Assembly: GCA_022925895.1 (NCBI GenBank)
Contig: JAKSYS010000062.1
Span: 1-64,000, forward strand
Direction: 5' to 3'
Source of the DNA: Fragilaria crotonensis
Lineage: Eukaryota > Bacillariophyta > Fragilariophyceae > Fragilariales > Fragilariaceae
Length of the DNA: 64,000 nt
The position numbers were made by a program, and so were the translations under genes. Of this stretch, positions 12,401 to 22,621 are shown one piece after another. Under the pieces are notes generated by a model. That model searched no databases. It worked only from the letters and a program-made list of their open reading frames with translations, and was not told where the DNA came from. The number at the start of each line of letters is the position of its first letter. The stretch's first letter is position 1.

Positions 12401-13488
12401 CTTCAGAACTGATGAGATCTTTGAGAAGACAGAGGACACTGTGTCACAAGAGATCATGTTGATTTCTGAACCATTGGTTGAGACTCGGAAAGCAAACATT
12501 AAACAGAACTCTGCAACGAAGGGAAGAGATGCCACCGATTGAGGGACTTCAAGCAACAAGTCCTTCAAAAAGTAGGGCACTGCAAAGGCATTGCTTGTGT
12601 CAAAGCCTCTCGATGCAAAGAGACCTCGTCTGTAAGAAAAGGATAAAAGCTTTTTCAACTCTGGAAGCAAACTCCGTGGATCGTGTTGCATTGTGTAGGT
12701 ACAACGATGTGATATCTCTTCTATTTCACCACCTTCAAATGTTTGAAGTCCAGCGGAGATTGCCAGGAACCATCAATATATTTTTTTGCACAAACTTAAG
12801 GAGCCAATCCTCAGCATGCTTGTGGATTTGAACCAACAAGAACTCAGTTGATGAGCACGGTGATGAATGGATCGAAGAAAAGTCGGATTTTATCTTCTGG
12901 ACAAATTGTTTGCCACCACCGCATCCATGAATAAGGGGTGTAAACATATGTGTGTACGTATGATCCTGTTTTTCCCTTTTGGAAGAATAGGAAAAGCACA
13001 GCTCTTGCCTCACAATAATCAAATTGCTGTTTTGAATTGTGTGGTGATTCGTTGAAAAATGAAGTGACTTTAGCATGAGTCACATACCTGCCGCAGCAAA
13101 GCTTGATGAGATCAACTTTCTGTAGTTTTGAAGAATCACAACCCACAGTCTTGCAGTGTCGATTTGCATTTCCAATCTTTACAAAGGATTGACCACACAC
13201 ACAAGAAAATCCAGCATATGTTTTGCTGTCGCTCCGATACGGATCGATACTTCCCAAAGCCTTTGCATGAAGTAGTTCCTTTTTATATTCTTCAAGGAGA
13301 GAACGGACTGTCGAAAGCCTACTGTCCATACCATGTTTTTTCAGGTGAATTTGAATGGATCTCTCGTCTGACTGAATTGAAGCAGACCGAATACATTGTC
13401 GACAACCTAGACCAAACGGAGAGAATGTGAAAAGTTGCAAATGTGTCCCATCCGATGCGTTTCCCTTCTTGGTTGCAATCGACAGCAT
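9495..13488 (-). CDS. RecQ-like SF2 helicase, array unit 1, frame broken
   Basis: Reads leftward from the ATG at 13488. It begins with a Cys/His region (FSPFGLGCRQC ... HLKKHGMD) and a second Cys cluster (CVCGQSF ... RHCKTVGC). A long unrecognised middle follows, then a helicase core: QQKELVEFGYG (Q-motif-like), APGEG at the Walker A site, VIDEAHT (motif II), LSGSMP (motif III) and ILISTTMGLVGNENP ... QAFGRLRNYMR (motifs V-VI). The C-terminus is Cys-rich and holds a CCHC knuckle (CYACGVSTHDRKLC). The frame changes several times, including one right at Walker A where the next frame supplies KSE. The 9495-11063 part alone is 522 open codons. In order of parts it resembles fungal telomere-linked RecQ helicases. 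Probably nuclear and encoded by the repeat unit itself. Confidence 0.7.
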
Positions 13489-13562
13489 GGTACAACTTTA
13501 TTGTGATTGCCAAGGGATGAATGGTATGGAGTTTAAATTCATGGATACCAGAGTCTACAGAA

Positions 13563-13729
13563 GCAATCCGTAGCTCCCAATGCATATTTCCTTAAGTAAT
13601 CAGTGGCTCTTGATGCAGAAAAATGGCTCCCGATGCAAATTTGCCTAAGTAAAATGGCTCCTGATGTATCAAGTAAAAATATACATATTTGAGGAAAATT
13701 TATCTAGTTTGAACCCCGCCCCCTTAGGG
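13563..13729. repeat. Right terminus of unit 1: iterons, hairpin, constant tail
   Basis: Holds four copies of an iteron like GGCTCCYGATGC at intervals of about 30-40 bp. Next come a hairpin (TCAAGTA ... TATTTGA) and the constant tail ending GAACCCC then CCCCCTTAGGG. It lies just upstream of the unit 1 helicase start. The hairpin and tail recur at six other places further right; the iteron sequence is particular to this unit. Confidence 0.75.
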
Positions 13730-13734
13730 TTTTT

Positions 13735-13946
13735 TACACTAGTAGGTACTCGTACTAGCAGGTACTTGTACTAGTAGGTACTTGTACTAGTAGGTACTTG
13801 TACTAGTAGGTACTTGTACTAGTAGGTACTTGTACTAGTAGGTACTTGTACTAGTAGGTACTTGTACTAGTAGGTACTTGTACTAGTAGGTACTTGTACT
13901 AGTAGGTACTTGTACTAGTAGGTACTTTTACTAGTAGGTACTTGTA
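13735..13946. repeat. 16-bp minisatellite, about 13 copies (unit 2)
   Basis: Tandem ACTAGTAGGTACTTGT with few changes. It starts directly after the unit 1 terminus and a short TTTTTTACA linker, and leads into a ~190-bp stretch also found after the second minisatellite at 16195. It contains the palindromes ACTAGT and GTAC. Confidence 0.9.
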
Positions 13947-14300
13947 TGTGACAAATGCAGACAACAGTATGATGAATCAACTGTATTTCGTTTAAAAACT
14001 ACAGTATTGTACGTTACAGCGGTATGACACTGTACGTATTTAGATTTACTGGATGTCATACTCCACTTTTTTGGTGGAAAAGTGGCTACGCAAGAAGTTA
14101 TTACCAGAAAATAACACACGATGAGCTCTGTGCCTCCCTGTGTAGCTCCGAATGCACATTTCCTTAAATAAACAGGCAGCTCCGGAGGTTCAAAATTGGC
14201 TCCGGAGCTAAATTCTCTAAATAAAGTTGCTCCGGAGGCCTCAAGTAAAAATATGTATACTTGAGGATTTTTTATCTACTTTGAACCCCTTTTCCTTAGG
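13947..14300. repeat. Unit 2 body and right terminus
   Basis: About 190 bp of non-coding sequence (from TGTGACAAATGCAGACAACA), then CTCCGGAG iterons (three), then the hairpin CCTCAAGTA ... TACTTGAGG (9-bp perfect stem), then the tail GAACCCCTTTTCCTTAGG ending about 14300. Nearly the same sequence forms unit 5 (16195-16548). No coding sequence is seen, so with its minisatellite this is a short non-autonomous or truncated unit. Confidence 0.8.
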
Positions 14301-15456
14301 AGAAGGAGCAGATGACCGAGCAAACCGCTGCCTTCAGAAGGGAAGAAACTTTGGAAAACAAGGAGGACACAGTGTCACAGGAGATCATGGAAATTCGAGA
14401 ACCATCAGTTCTCACTCGGAATGGGAACATGAGACAAAACTCCACGGCAAAGGGATGAAAGGCAACCGATGGGGGAACTTCCAGCAGAAGATCTTTCAAA
14501 AAATAGGCAACAGCAAAATCATCATGGTCATCAAAACCCTTGGATGCAAAAAGTCCTCGTCTGTAGGCAAACGAGAGGAGTTTCTTGAGTTCTGAAAGTA
14601 GACTTGTCGGGTCATGCTGCATTCTGTAGGTTTTTCCTTGTGACACATCATCAACTTCACCTGCTTGCAATGTCTGTAGCCCAGCACGGAGATTCCCTGG
14701 TACCATCAATATATTCTTCTGCGCAAAGTTCAGAAGCCATTCTTCAGCTTGCGTGTGGATTTTTGTAAGAAGTAACTCTCCGCATGGACTTGGTGGTGAA
14801 TGGATCAAGACAAAGTCAGTTTTGATCTTTGCAATGAATTGTTTACCACCGCCACATCCAGTAATTAGGGGAGTGTACATATGTGTGTAGGTGTGATCTT
14901 GTTTTTCTCTTAGTGGGAGAAAGGGAAGTAGAGTATCTCTCGACTGACAGTAGTCAAATTGCTGCGTGATGTGAGGCACATCATTGAAAAAAGATGTGAT
15001 TTGAGCCTGGGGTACGTATCGGCCACAGCAGAGCTTGATGAGATCAACATTCTTCAAATGAGAAGCCACGCAACCTTTCCTCCCGCAATGTCGAATTGCA
15101 TTCCCCTTTTTCAAAAATGATGAGCCACAAGTGCAGGAATAGCCGACAAATATTTTGTTGTCAATCCGAAATGGTTCAATTGTTCCAAAAGCCTTAACAT
15201 TGTCTAGCTCCCTTTTATATCCTTCAACAAGGGAGCGGACTTCTGTCACACTGCTGTCCACACTATGCTTTTTCAGGTGACGACGAATGTATTTCTCATC
15301 AAACTCGAGTGTTGTAGACTTTGTACATAGAAGACAGCCTAAGCCAAATGGTGAGAAGGTGAAACATTTTCGAATCGACACCGGATTAGTTGAAGATGGA
15401 AGATCTTCAAGAACATATTGCACCTTTCGTTTCTTTGTTAGAGTGATCGGAGGCAT
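14301..15456 (-). pseudogene. Helicase N-terminal fragment, unit 3 (truncated)
   Basis: The first 386 residues of a third helicase copy, unbroken from the ATG at 15456. It has the same start as the two long copies: FTFSPFGLGCLLC ... RRHLKKHSVD, then CTCGSSF and RHCGRKGC, then TYTHMYTPLITGCGGG and FAQKNILMVPGNLR. It is cut off at about 14300, exactly where the unit 2 right terminus begins, so the helicase core is missing. Because the joint lies in a coding region, truncation came before or during the joining to unit 2. The intact frame suggests the truncation is recent. Confidence 0.8.
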
Positions 15457-15504
15457 GACAAAGGTATTTTATGTGGTGATGTATTCCGAGAGGAAAGAGC
15501 CAAA

Positions 15505-15700
15505 GGGCTGTTTCAACAGTACTGAAACCCACGGGGGATCTCTGTAGCTCCCAATGCACATTTCACTAATTAAACAGGCAGCTCCGGAGGTTCAAAATTG
15601 GCTCCGGAGATCAAATCTCTAAATAAAATTGCTCCGGAGGCCTCAAGTAAAAATATATGTACCTGAGGATTTTTTATCTACTTTGAACCCCTTTTCCTTA
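15505..15700. repeat. Right terminus of unit 3, first copy of 196-bp duplication
   Basis: From GGGCTGTTTCAACAG through CTCCGGAG iterons, hairpin and GAACCCCTTTTCCTTA. It is repeated directly at 15701-15896 with about two mismatches. It lies immediately upstream of the unit 3 helicase fragment, the position the terminus has in units 1 and 6. Confidence 0.85.
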
Positions 15701-15896
15701 GGGCTGTTTCAACAGTACTGAAACCCACGGGGGATCTCTGTAGCTCCCAATGCACATTTCACTAATTAAACAGGCAGCTCCGGAGGTTCAAAATTGGCTC
15801 CGGAGATCAAATCTCTAAATAAAATTGCTCCGGAGGCCTCAAGTAAAAATACATGTACCTGAGGATATTTTATCTACTTTGAACCCCTTTTCCTTA
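15701..15896. repeat. Unit 4: 196-bp minimal unit, terminus only
   Basis: A direct second copy of 15505-15700. The joint is in TTAGGG: the tail CCTTA of unit 3 runs into the internal GGGCTG of the next unit, so GGG is shared at the joint. With no more than iterons, hairpin and tail, this is the shortest member of the array. Confidence 0.85.
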
Positions 15897-16194
15897 GGTA
15901 CTTGTACTAGTAGGTACTTGTACTAGTAGGTACTTGTACTAGTAGGTACTTGTACTAGTAGGTACTTGTACTGGTAGGTACTTGTACTAGTAGGTACTTG
16001 TAGTAGTAGGTACTTGTACTAGTAGGTACTTGTACTAGTAGGTACTTGTACTAGTAGGTACTTGTACTAGTAGGTACTTGTACTGGTAGGTACTTGTACT
16101 AGTAGGTACTTGTACTAGTAGGTACTTGTACTAGTAGGTACTTGTACTAGTAGGTACTTGTACTAGTAGGTACTTGTACTAGTAGGTACTTGTA
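15895..16194. repeat. 16-bp minisatellite, about 19 copies (unit 5)
   Basis: Same ACTAGTAGGTACTTGT unit as at 13735, with more copies. It begins inside the tail of unit 4: CCTTAGG and the repeat's TAGGTAC share TAGG, so this is again a microhomology joint. Confidence 0.9.
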
Positions 16195-16548
16195 TGTAAG
16201 AAATGCAGACAACAGTATGATGAATCAACTGTATTTCGTTTAAAAACTACAGTAACTTACGTTACAGCGGTATGACACTGTACGTATTTAGATTTACTGG
16301 ATGTCATACTCCACTTTTTTGGTGGAAAAGTGGCTACGCAAGAAGTTATTACCAGAAAATAACACACGATGAGCTCTGTGCCTCCCTGTGTAGCTCCGAA
16401 TGCACATTTCCTTAAGTAATCAGGCAGCTCCGGAGGTTCAAAATTGGCTCCGGAGCTAAATTCTCTAAATAAAGTTGCTCCGGAGGCCTCAAGTAAAAAT
16501 ATTTATACTTGAGGATTTTTTATCTATATTGAACCCCTTTTCCTTAGG
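16195..16548. repeat. Unit 5 body and right terminus
   Basis: Near-identical to 13947-14300 (a few substitutions and small indels): non-coding body, CTCCGGAG iterons, hairpin, and tail ending CCTTAGG at 16548. Immediately to its right is unit 6, starting CGCCTGTAACTAAGC. Confidence 0.85.
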
Positions 16549-16649
16549 CGCCTGTAACTAAGCATGTTTGGAATCACTTTTTTGGTTTTTTCTCATTAAT
16601 CCTGCATCGCTTCTGTGTTGCCCTTTAATGTTTGTACTCTTGTAGCGAA

Positions 16650-17914
16650 ATGGACGCTGCTCACCATGATGTACCAGGTAGCCGCAGAGCCGAGACCAAT
16701 GACTGGGGGAACATGATTAATGCGACGGCATACATGCTTCCTCCTATCATTGAGAAAATGGACACAGCTAGTCTGGACATCGGGAATGGTGGCAGAGCCC
16801 AGATCCACATGAATACACACAGCAAAGACAACTCGGATGATGATGTAAGTGATGACAATCCCAATCCCAAGAAACGGGGGTTCCAGCACGTCTACAAGTC
16901 GAAAACGAATTCGAGTCACAGAGTGATGGTTGCACATGAAGCATCCATCACAAAAGGTACGCCAAATAGCAAGCTGGGCAAACGTAGAGATTATAAAAAA
17001 TCAAAGAAAATTGCCGGCCTGCAGGAAGTGTCACCTTCGAATGTGCATGCATTGGGAAGGTCATTCTTGAGCACGCGCCCTGTGTTTTATAGTGGGACAC
17101 CCAGGAGAAGTCTCCCCAATCCCATTGACAATGGCATAATGCTTTCAGCAATGGAAGATCTAAAGGTAATCGACACCATTTTTGGAGCCAGAATGGAGTC
17201 TGCTGCTGGTGACACTGTGTTTACCTTGATCCCCGTCACGATGCAATCCATAAAATGACACATGTGAAAAGACAATTGCTTCTCTGTATGCCTTAGATGA
17301 TGCGAAGCGAGCAGCTGAAGTGCGTGGAAAGACTCGAATCACAGTGGCGGAAGACAATGGCAAGTATGTGACAGTGGGCTTGAAACCAAACCGAGGCTCT
17401 GTGGGCGTTTCTGAGATCTGGCCGCAGAAATTGAACATTGCTGACAGGAACTCAATTAGAAAGTTAATGGCACGTTTGAGGAAGCTGCCAAGGGCTACAT
17501 TCCATCAAACGAACTCCGTGGTCTGCGCATTGCACAAGTACTTGGTGAGTGGAAGGAGATCAGTGGAGTGTCCTCCAATCCAATCTGGGAAGTCTTGCTT
17601 GTGGGCGGAACTACTATTTGAATTCCCACGTTGATGAGGATTTCTTTTATTCTTTGACAACCGTTACTTCTGAGCACGGACTGCAGCAAGACATTGACAG
17701 GTACAGCATGGATGCTGATGTCAGTAACTATTTCACTTTTGCTGAACAAGGAATCGCTGTTGCATTGAGACCAGGTGACATGCTGATTTTCAATCCGCTG
17801 TATCACCACTGTTTGTCCTCTCGTACTTCTGCATTTCAAAGTGTGGATGTCTTTTGTTTGTCCTTGTACCTGAAGACGGCTGTGGTTGGTAAGAATGATA
17901 ATAGTTTGAATTAG
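16650..17914 (+). pseudogene. HxD...H oxygenase-like gene of unit 6, frame broken
   Basis: Second copy of the gene at 8038. The chosen ATG is at 16650 (MDAAHHDVPGSRR). It matches copy 1 through KKRGFQHVYKSK, the basic stretch, FGARMES..GDTVFTLIP, GKTRITVAEDNGKYVTVGLK and the C-terminal NSHVDEDFFYSLTTV ... ALRPGDMLIFNPLYHHCLSSR. The HxD pair and distal His are all kept. The frame changes twice (the three parts end near 17258, 17634 and 17914). The N-terminal 46-residue repeats of copy 1 are absent. It converges on the unit 6 helicase gene across the 65-bp repeats. Confidence 0.75.
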
Positions 17915-17994
17915 CTCTGTTTTAGTAGTTGTGTGTTTACAGGTGCAAACAATCTGGATGATTGTTACGCACTTCATGGTTACTTGATAATATT

Positions 17995-18262
17995 CCAGTG
18001 CCCCGCGTTCCCGGGTTGACGGACAGTAAATCTGTGCGGGGCTACTCGAACAAAACATTCCAGTGCACCGCGTTCCCCGGTTGTCGGACAGTAAATCTCT
18101 GCGGGGCTACTCGAACAAAACATTCCAGTGCACCGCGTTCCCCGGTTGACGGACAGTAAATCTCTGCGGGGCTACTCGAACAAAACATTCCAGTGCACCG
18201 CGTTCCCCGGTTGACGGACAGTAAATCTCCGTGGGGCTACTCGAACAAAACATTACAGTGCC
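17995..18262. repeat. 65-bp tandem repeat, four copies
   Basis: Units containing CACCGCGTTCCCCGGTTG, GACGGACAGTAAATCTC and GGGGCTACTCGAACAAAACA, at a spacing of 65 bp. They lie exactly between the 3' ends of the convergent oxygenase-like and helicase genes of unit 6. The equivalent gap in unit 1 (9400-9494) lacks them. Confidence 0.9.
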
Positions 18263-18283
18263 TTCCAACAACTTAGCTCTTCT

Positions 18284-21200
18284 CTAAATAGAATTATTTT
18301 TTGTATTGTAAGTACTATCAATCACAGCCATGAACTCACAGAACGAGGTCGAGGAAGTGTAGATACCCTCAAGGAAGTCCTTGAATGATCCCTTAACCTT
18401 GGTGTTAACAAAATGATGTGACAACAACCGCCTCAACCTACCCTTTACTTCACAATCTGTCTTTGCGTGATGTTTAGAGCCTGGTACCTTTTTGAAAACC
18501 CAACACTCACAACAAGCCACATTATTCAAATAGGTCTTATCAAAACAAAGCTGGCGGTCATGAGAACTCACACCGCATTGATAACAGTTTTTCCAGAGGA
18601 AACAACAACCTTTATTCTCAGGCAGTGATTTGCTGCCCTTCCCATTCAATAAGGGGATTCCACGACAATAAGTCTTGTTGCACGCAAGACAACACAAAGC
18701 GAGCTTTTGAAGGACTCGTTCAGTCGCTTGTTCGTTTCGCCTTTCAGTTGCCATCCGTTTGGTGGCCTCAGCCTGAGCATTATGGGTTGGAATGTGGCGA
18801 CAAAAATGGCAAGCACCGCAATTCTCCATCTCTTTTCCAAATGACTGTGACATAACCTTCAATGCACAGTCACGGTTTCCTGATGCTGCATCCATGGTCC
18901 AGTCACATACACCGCCCGAAGTCATTGTTTGTCTAAAAAGTGCATGATCCCCCTCAGATACAAGGTTTTCATTCAGAAGCCTTGTGAATCGCTGTTCATC
19001 GTCCTTGATTCTTCGTTTTGACAAGGCTTCTGGTGCCGCAAAGAAGATTTGGCCGCTAGGAATTCTCATGTACTGTCGAAGGCGACCAAACCCTTGAATA
19101 ACCTGCATAGCATCGAACAGGTACCCCGCGCAAGCAACGAATCGGCAAGCAGGGTTTTCATTCCCAACTAATGCAATCGAGGTTGATATCAGGATGTCGA
19201 ATCCTCCCATGCCCCATTTTTTAGCAACAGCCTTCAAATCTTCTGCGGGGGTATCAGACGATACGAAGACACAATTTACAGATTTGGATGTAATGCGCTG
19301 TTCAAGAAGTTCTCCATCACACTTGTCAACAACAAAGATATGAACTGCTCCCACACCCTCATGCACACGATGAATAGCAAAACTGGCAACTTGGTGTATG
19401 TATCTCGGTGTGACTGAAAATTTGATTCGAATCCATGAGGAAAATGTCCAAAAGGACCCGCCGTGAATAATCTTGATGTCATTCATCTGTTTGTCACGAG
19501 ACAAACAAAGTCGCATTGCAAATTTAGAAAGAATGAACAAAGGGACTGATCCACTCAATGCCACAATCGGAATCCCAAGAACAGCAAGTCTCCAATAAAC
19601 CTGATACTTCTCCCGAAAGCTTAATTCTGTAAGAAAAGTATGGACCTCATCAATAACAATCTTATCCATGACGTCAATCCATGACTTGAATGTTTCAAAA
19701 TGAAACGTGAACAAGTTGAAGAGAGCATCCAGGTTGAGAAAGAGAATGTTTGGGAGATCCTCCTTGTTGGAAAGCTCATCGGGTAGCAATCCAACATTGA
19801 TGTCCCCGCCAGTGAAGATGCAAGTGGAAATGCTTGTTCCAAAGCCGACTTTGTCAAAAGCAGTGGTTGCATTATTGATTGGTAGAGGCCAAAAATTATA
19901 GGGCGACACATGAATTATCATTTTGCTTCTTTGATTGCCGATCCGTCTTGCAATGGTGGGAATAATGAAAACTTCAGATTTTCCTTCACCAGGGGGAAGA
20001 AGTCCAAAGCAATGTTGTTTCTGCATTGAGTCATTGTGACAACCGTATCCAAACTCAACAAGTTCCTTCTGTTGAGATGAAAGATAGTTGTGACCATCTG
20101 ATGAAATAGCCTTCGGGTACCGTAGCGACATTGCCATCCGAATATCACCCAATGATAGTTTGCACAATTGGATTTTTGACATCTCGTATGATGTGTCCCC
20201 GATGGCGAAGTGATAAGCATTGAAGTGTGATTCTCAGCCCCAAGTCGTTTGCTTGAATAAGCAACACCATGTGTCATCTTTGAGTGCCCCATTTTTGATG
20301 CCGCCACAGAACTTGCTGTGGATGTCAAAAGCCTTTCCATCCTCATCATCACCAGTAATGAAATTCGATACACAAGCCCAAAACTGTCGAATCTGCCGCA
20401 TATCGGGTGATGAATCCAAATTGAAAATATTCCTGATCAAATTTGGAACACCAAAATTTGAAGGTGTTCTCCGCTTTGGAAAAATGAAAGGGAATCGGAT
20501 TGCTCAAAAGATTTACATTCGCATTGACGAGAGATCGGTACAACAAAAAGTATCGAGTGATAACAGGAGGGAGTTTTTGCTCGACTTTCTTGAACCGACG
20601 ACGAGAAGAACTGTTAAAACCCTTCAGTGACGTCATGGAGTAATAAAAGCATCATTGCTGTACACGCAGTGGAACATAGTCGGTTCTGTCAACTCTCTCA
20701 TCCTTGCCGATCCTCCTCCAAAACCATGAAACGCCATCTTCAACAGTGCCATAAAACAATCCAATTGATCAACGAGGAATGAAAGTCCAACATTCCAACA
20801 GGGAGTGACATCAAGCAACGAAATGTCTGCCGTGTCATCATCGACACGGATTCTGATAAATGTTGATGGATCAACCACAGGCTCCCACCAGGAACCATCA
20901 GCCAAATGAGTTAATGACTCACGCATCAAGGTGACAGCTGTGGGGGACTATGCGTGACCAGATGTCGTATGGAAATGCGTGTTGGTCAACAATGATATTT
21001 CCACCTGAGTCAATCATAGTTTTTTGCCTTTTTGGTAGTCGTTCGTGCATTTCTCGTATTTGTCGAACCATCGGTGACAGAATGTGGAGTACCGGAGCCT
21101 TGCGAATAGATGACACAAGCAAATCTCCAGAATGGGTGGATGACTGCTCTGAAAAAGAGCAGATGACGGAGCATACTGCTGCTTTCAGAAGGGATGCTAC

Positions 21201-22312
21201 CTTGGAGAATAACGATGACACAGTGTCACAGGATATCAGAGAGATTTTTGATTCCTGAGCAGATACACGAAAAGGAAACATGAGACAGAATTCCACCGCA
21301 AAGGGATGCGTGGCAACTGATGGTGGAACTTCAAGCAAAAAATCTTTCAAAAAATATGCGACTGCAAATTCATCGCTTTCATCAAAACCCCCTTGATGCA
21401 AAAAGGCCCTTGCGATAGGAATAGGATAAAAGCTTCTTCAATTCAGGTAGTAAGCTGGATGGATCATGCTGCATCGTATAAGTCTTCCTTGTGACATACC
21501 ATTGACTTCACCAGCATCAAAATTTTGTAGTCCAGCGGAGATTCCTGGCACCATCAAAATATTCTTCTGCGCAAAATTCAAAAGCCAATTTTCAGCTTGG
21601 TTATGAATTTTGATCAGAACTGTCTCATGCATTTGGCTCGGTGGAGAATGGATAGAAATGAAGTCATTTTTTATCCTTCTTACAAAGTCTTGTGGACAAA
21701 CACAACCATCAATGATGGGGGTGTACATGTGTGTGTACGTATGGTCGTGCTTTTCCCTGGGTGGAAGGAAAGGAAGCAAAGCCGCTCTTGCCTTGCAGTA
21801 ATCAAATTGCTGCGTGATTCGAGGTACAGTGTTGAAGAACTTGTCAATTTGCACCTCTGAAACAAATTGACCACAACACAATTTGATGAGCTCAACCTTC
21901 TGGAGACAAGACGGATCACAACCCAACCTTGTGCAGTGACGGCGTGCGTTGTCCTTTCTTGGAAAAACTTCACCGCAGATGCATGAAAATCCCTTATAAG
22001 TACTGTTGTCAATTCGAACGGCTCAATTGTTCCAGCAGCCTTTATGACTTCCAGTTTTGTTACAAAAGTATCAAAAAGGGAACGGATAGACGCGGCCCTG
22101 CTGTCAAAACCATGTTTTTTGACATGCTCACGGATGCATCTCTCATTGATCTGGATAGACACTTTTTTTGGGCAGAGTCGACACCCAAGTCCAAAGGGAG
22201 AAATGGAAAATATACCTTGAAGTGATGCAGGGGGGTGATCAAGTTGATCAGATGCTTGCAAAGGAGACATGTTGTTGGTAGTCACCTCTTGTATCTCAAG
22301 GGTGGTCATCAT
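18284..22312 (-). CDS. RecQ-like SF2 helicase, array unit 6, frame broken
   Basis: The best helicase copy. Its 632-codon 3' part (20182-18284) is open and shows: SSQQKELVEFGYG, Walker A as LLPPGEGKSEV, motif Ia-like IIHVSPYNFWPL, motif II VIDEVHT, motif III ALSGSVP, then ILISTSIALVGNENP and QVIQGFGRLRQYMR (motifs V-VI). A Cys cluster CGACHFCRH follows, then a CCHC knuckle CYQCGVSSHDRQLC. The upstream part, with frame changes, gives the N-terminal fingers (FGLGCRLCPKK ... REHVKKHGFD). I take the ATG at 22312; the frame is open back to 22402. The full length would be about 1,340 residues. Predicted ATP-dependent DNA helicase acting on the unit's own DNA or on chromosome ends (inference). Confidence 0.75.
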
Positions 22313-22620
22313 GATGTGATAATGGCGCTTGTACCAGGAGTGCCGAGTGCATAGTTCAAAAATTGGGCGGCAAAAACATTTTGACCATACCTGGTTTAAC
22401 ATACGTAAAGACTATCATTCGATGAGTTGATGCACCTAAATTGCGCCATATTTTTGTACGAGCAAATTGTACGGATAGCGTTTTCCCTCCGGACGTAGTC
22501 GTTCCTAAGTAAAAAACCCTCCGGACGTATAAAATTCCCCTCCGGACGTACAAATTTCCCCTCCGGCCGTATCAAGTAAAAGCATCTATACTTGAGGACA
22601 TTTTATCTAATTTGAACCCC
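22176..22620. repeat. Right end of unit 6, first copy of 446-bp duplication
   Basis: Includes the 5' end of the unit 6 helicase gene and its upstream region: four CCTCCGGACGTA-type iterons (22493-22572), hairpin TCAAGTA ... TACTTGA and GAACCCC. It is repeated at an offset of exactly 446 bp with no difference that I could see. Here the tail stops after GAACCCCT and runs into AGTCGAC of the next copy, without the TTCCTTAGG end. Confidence 0.9.
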
Positions 22621-22621
22621 T

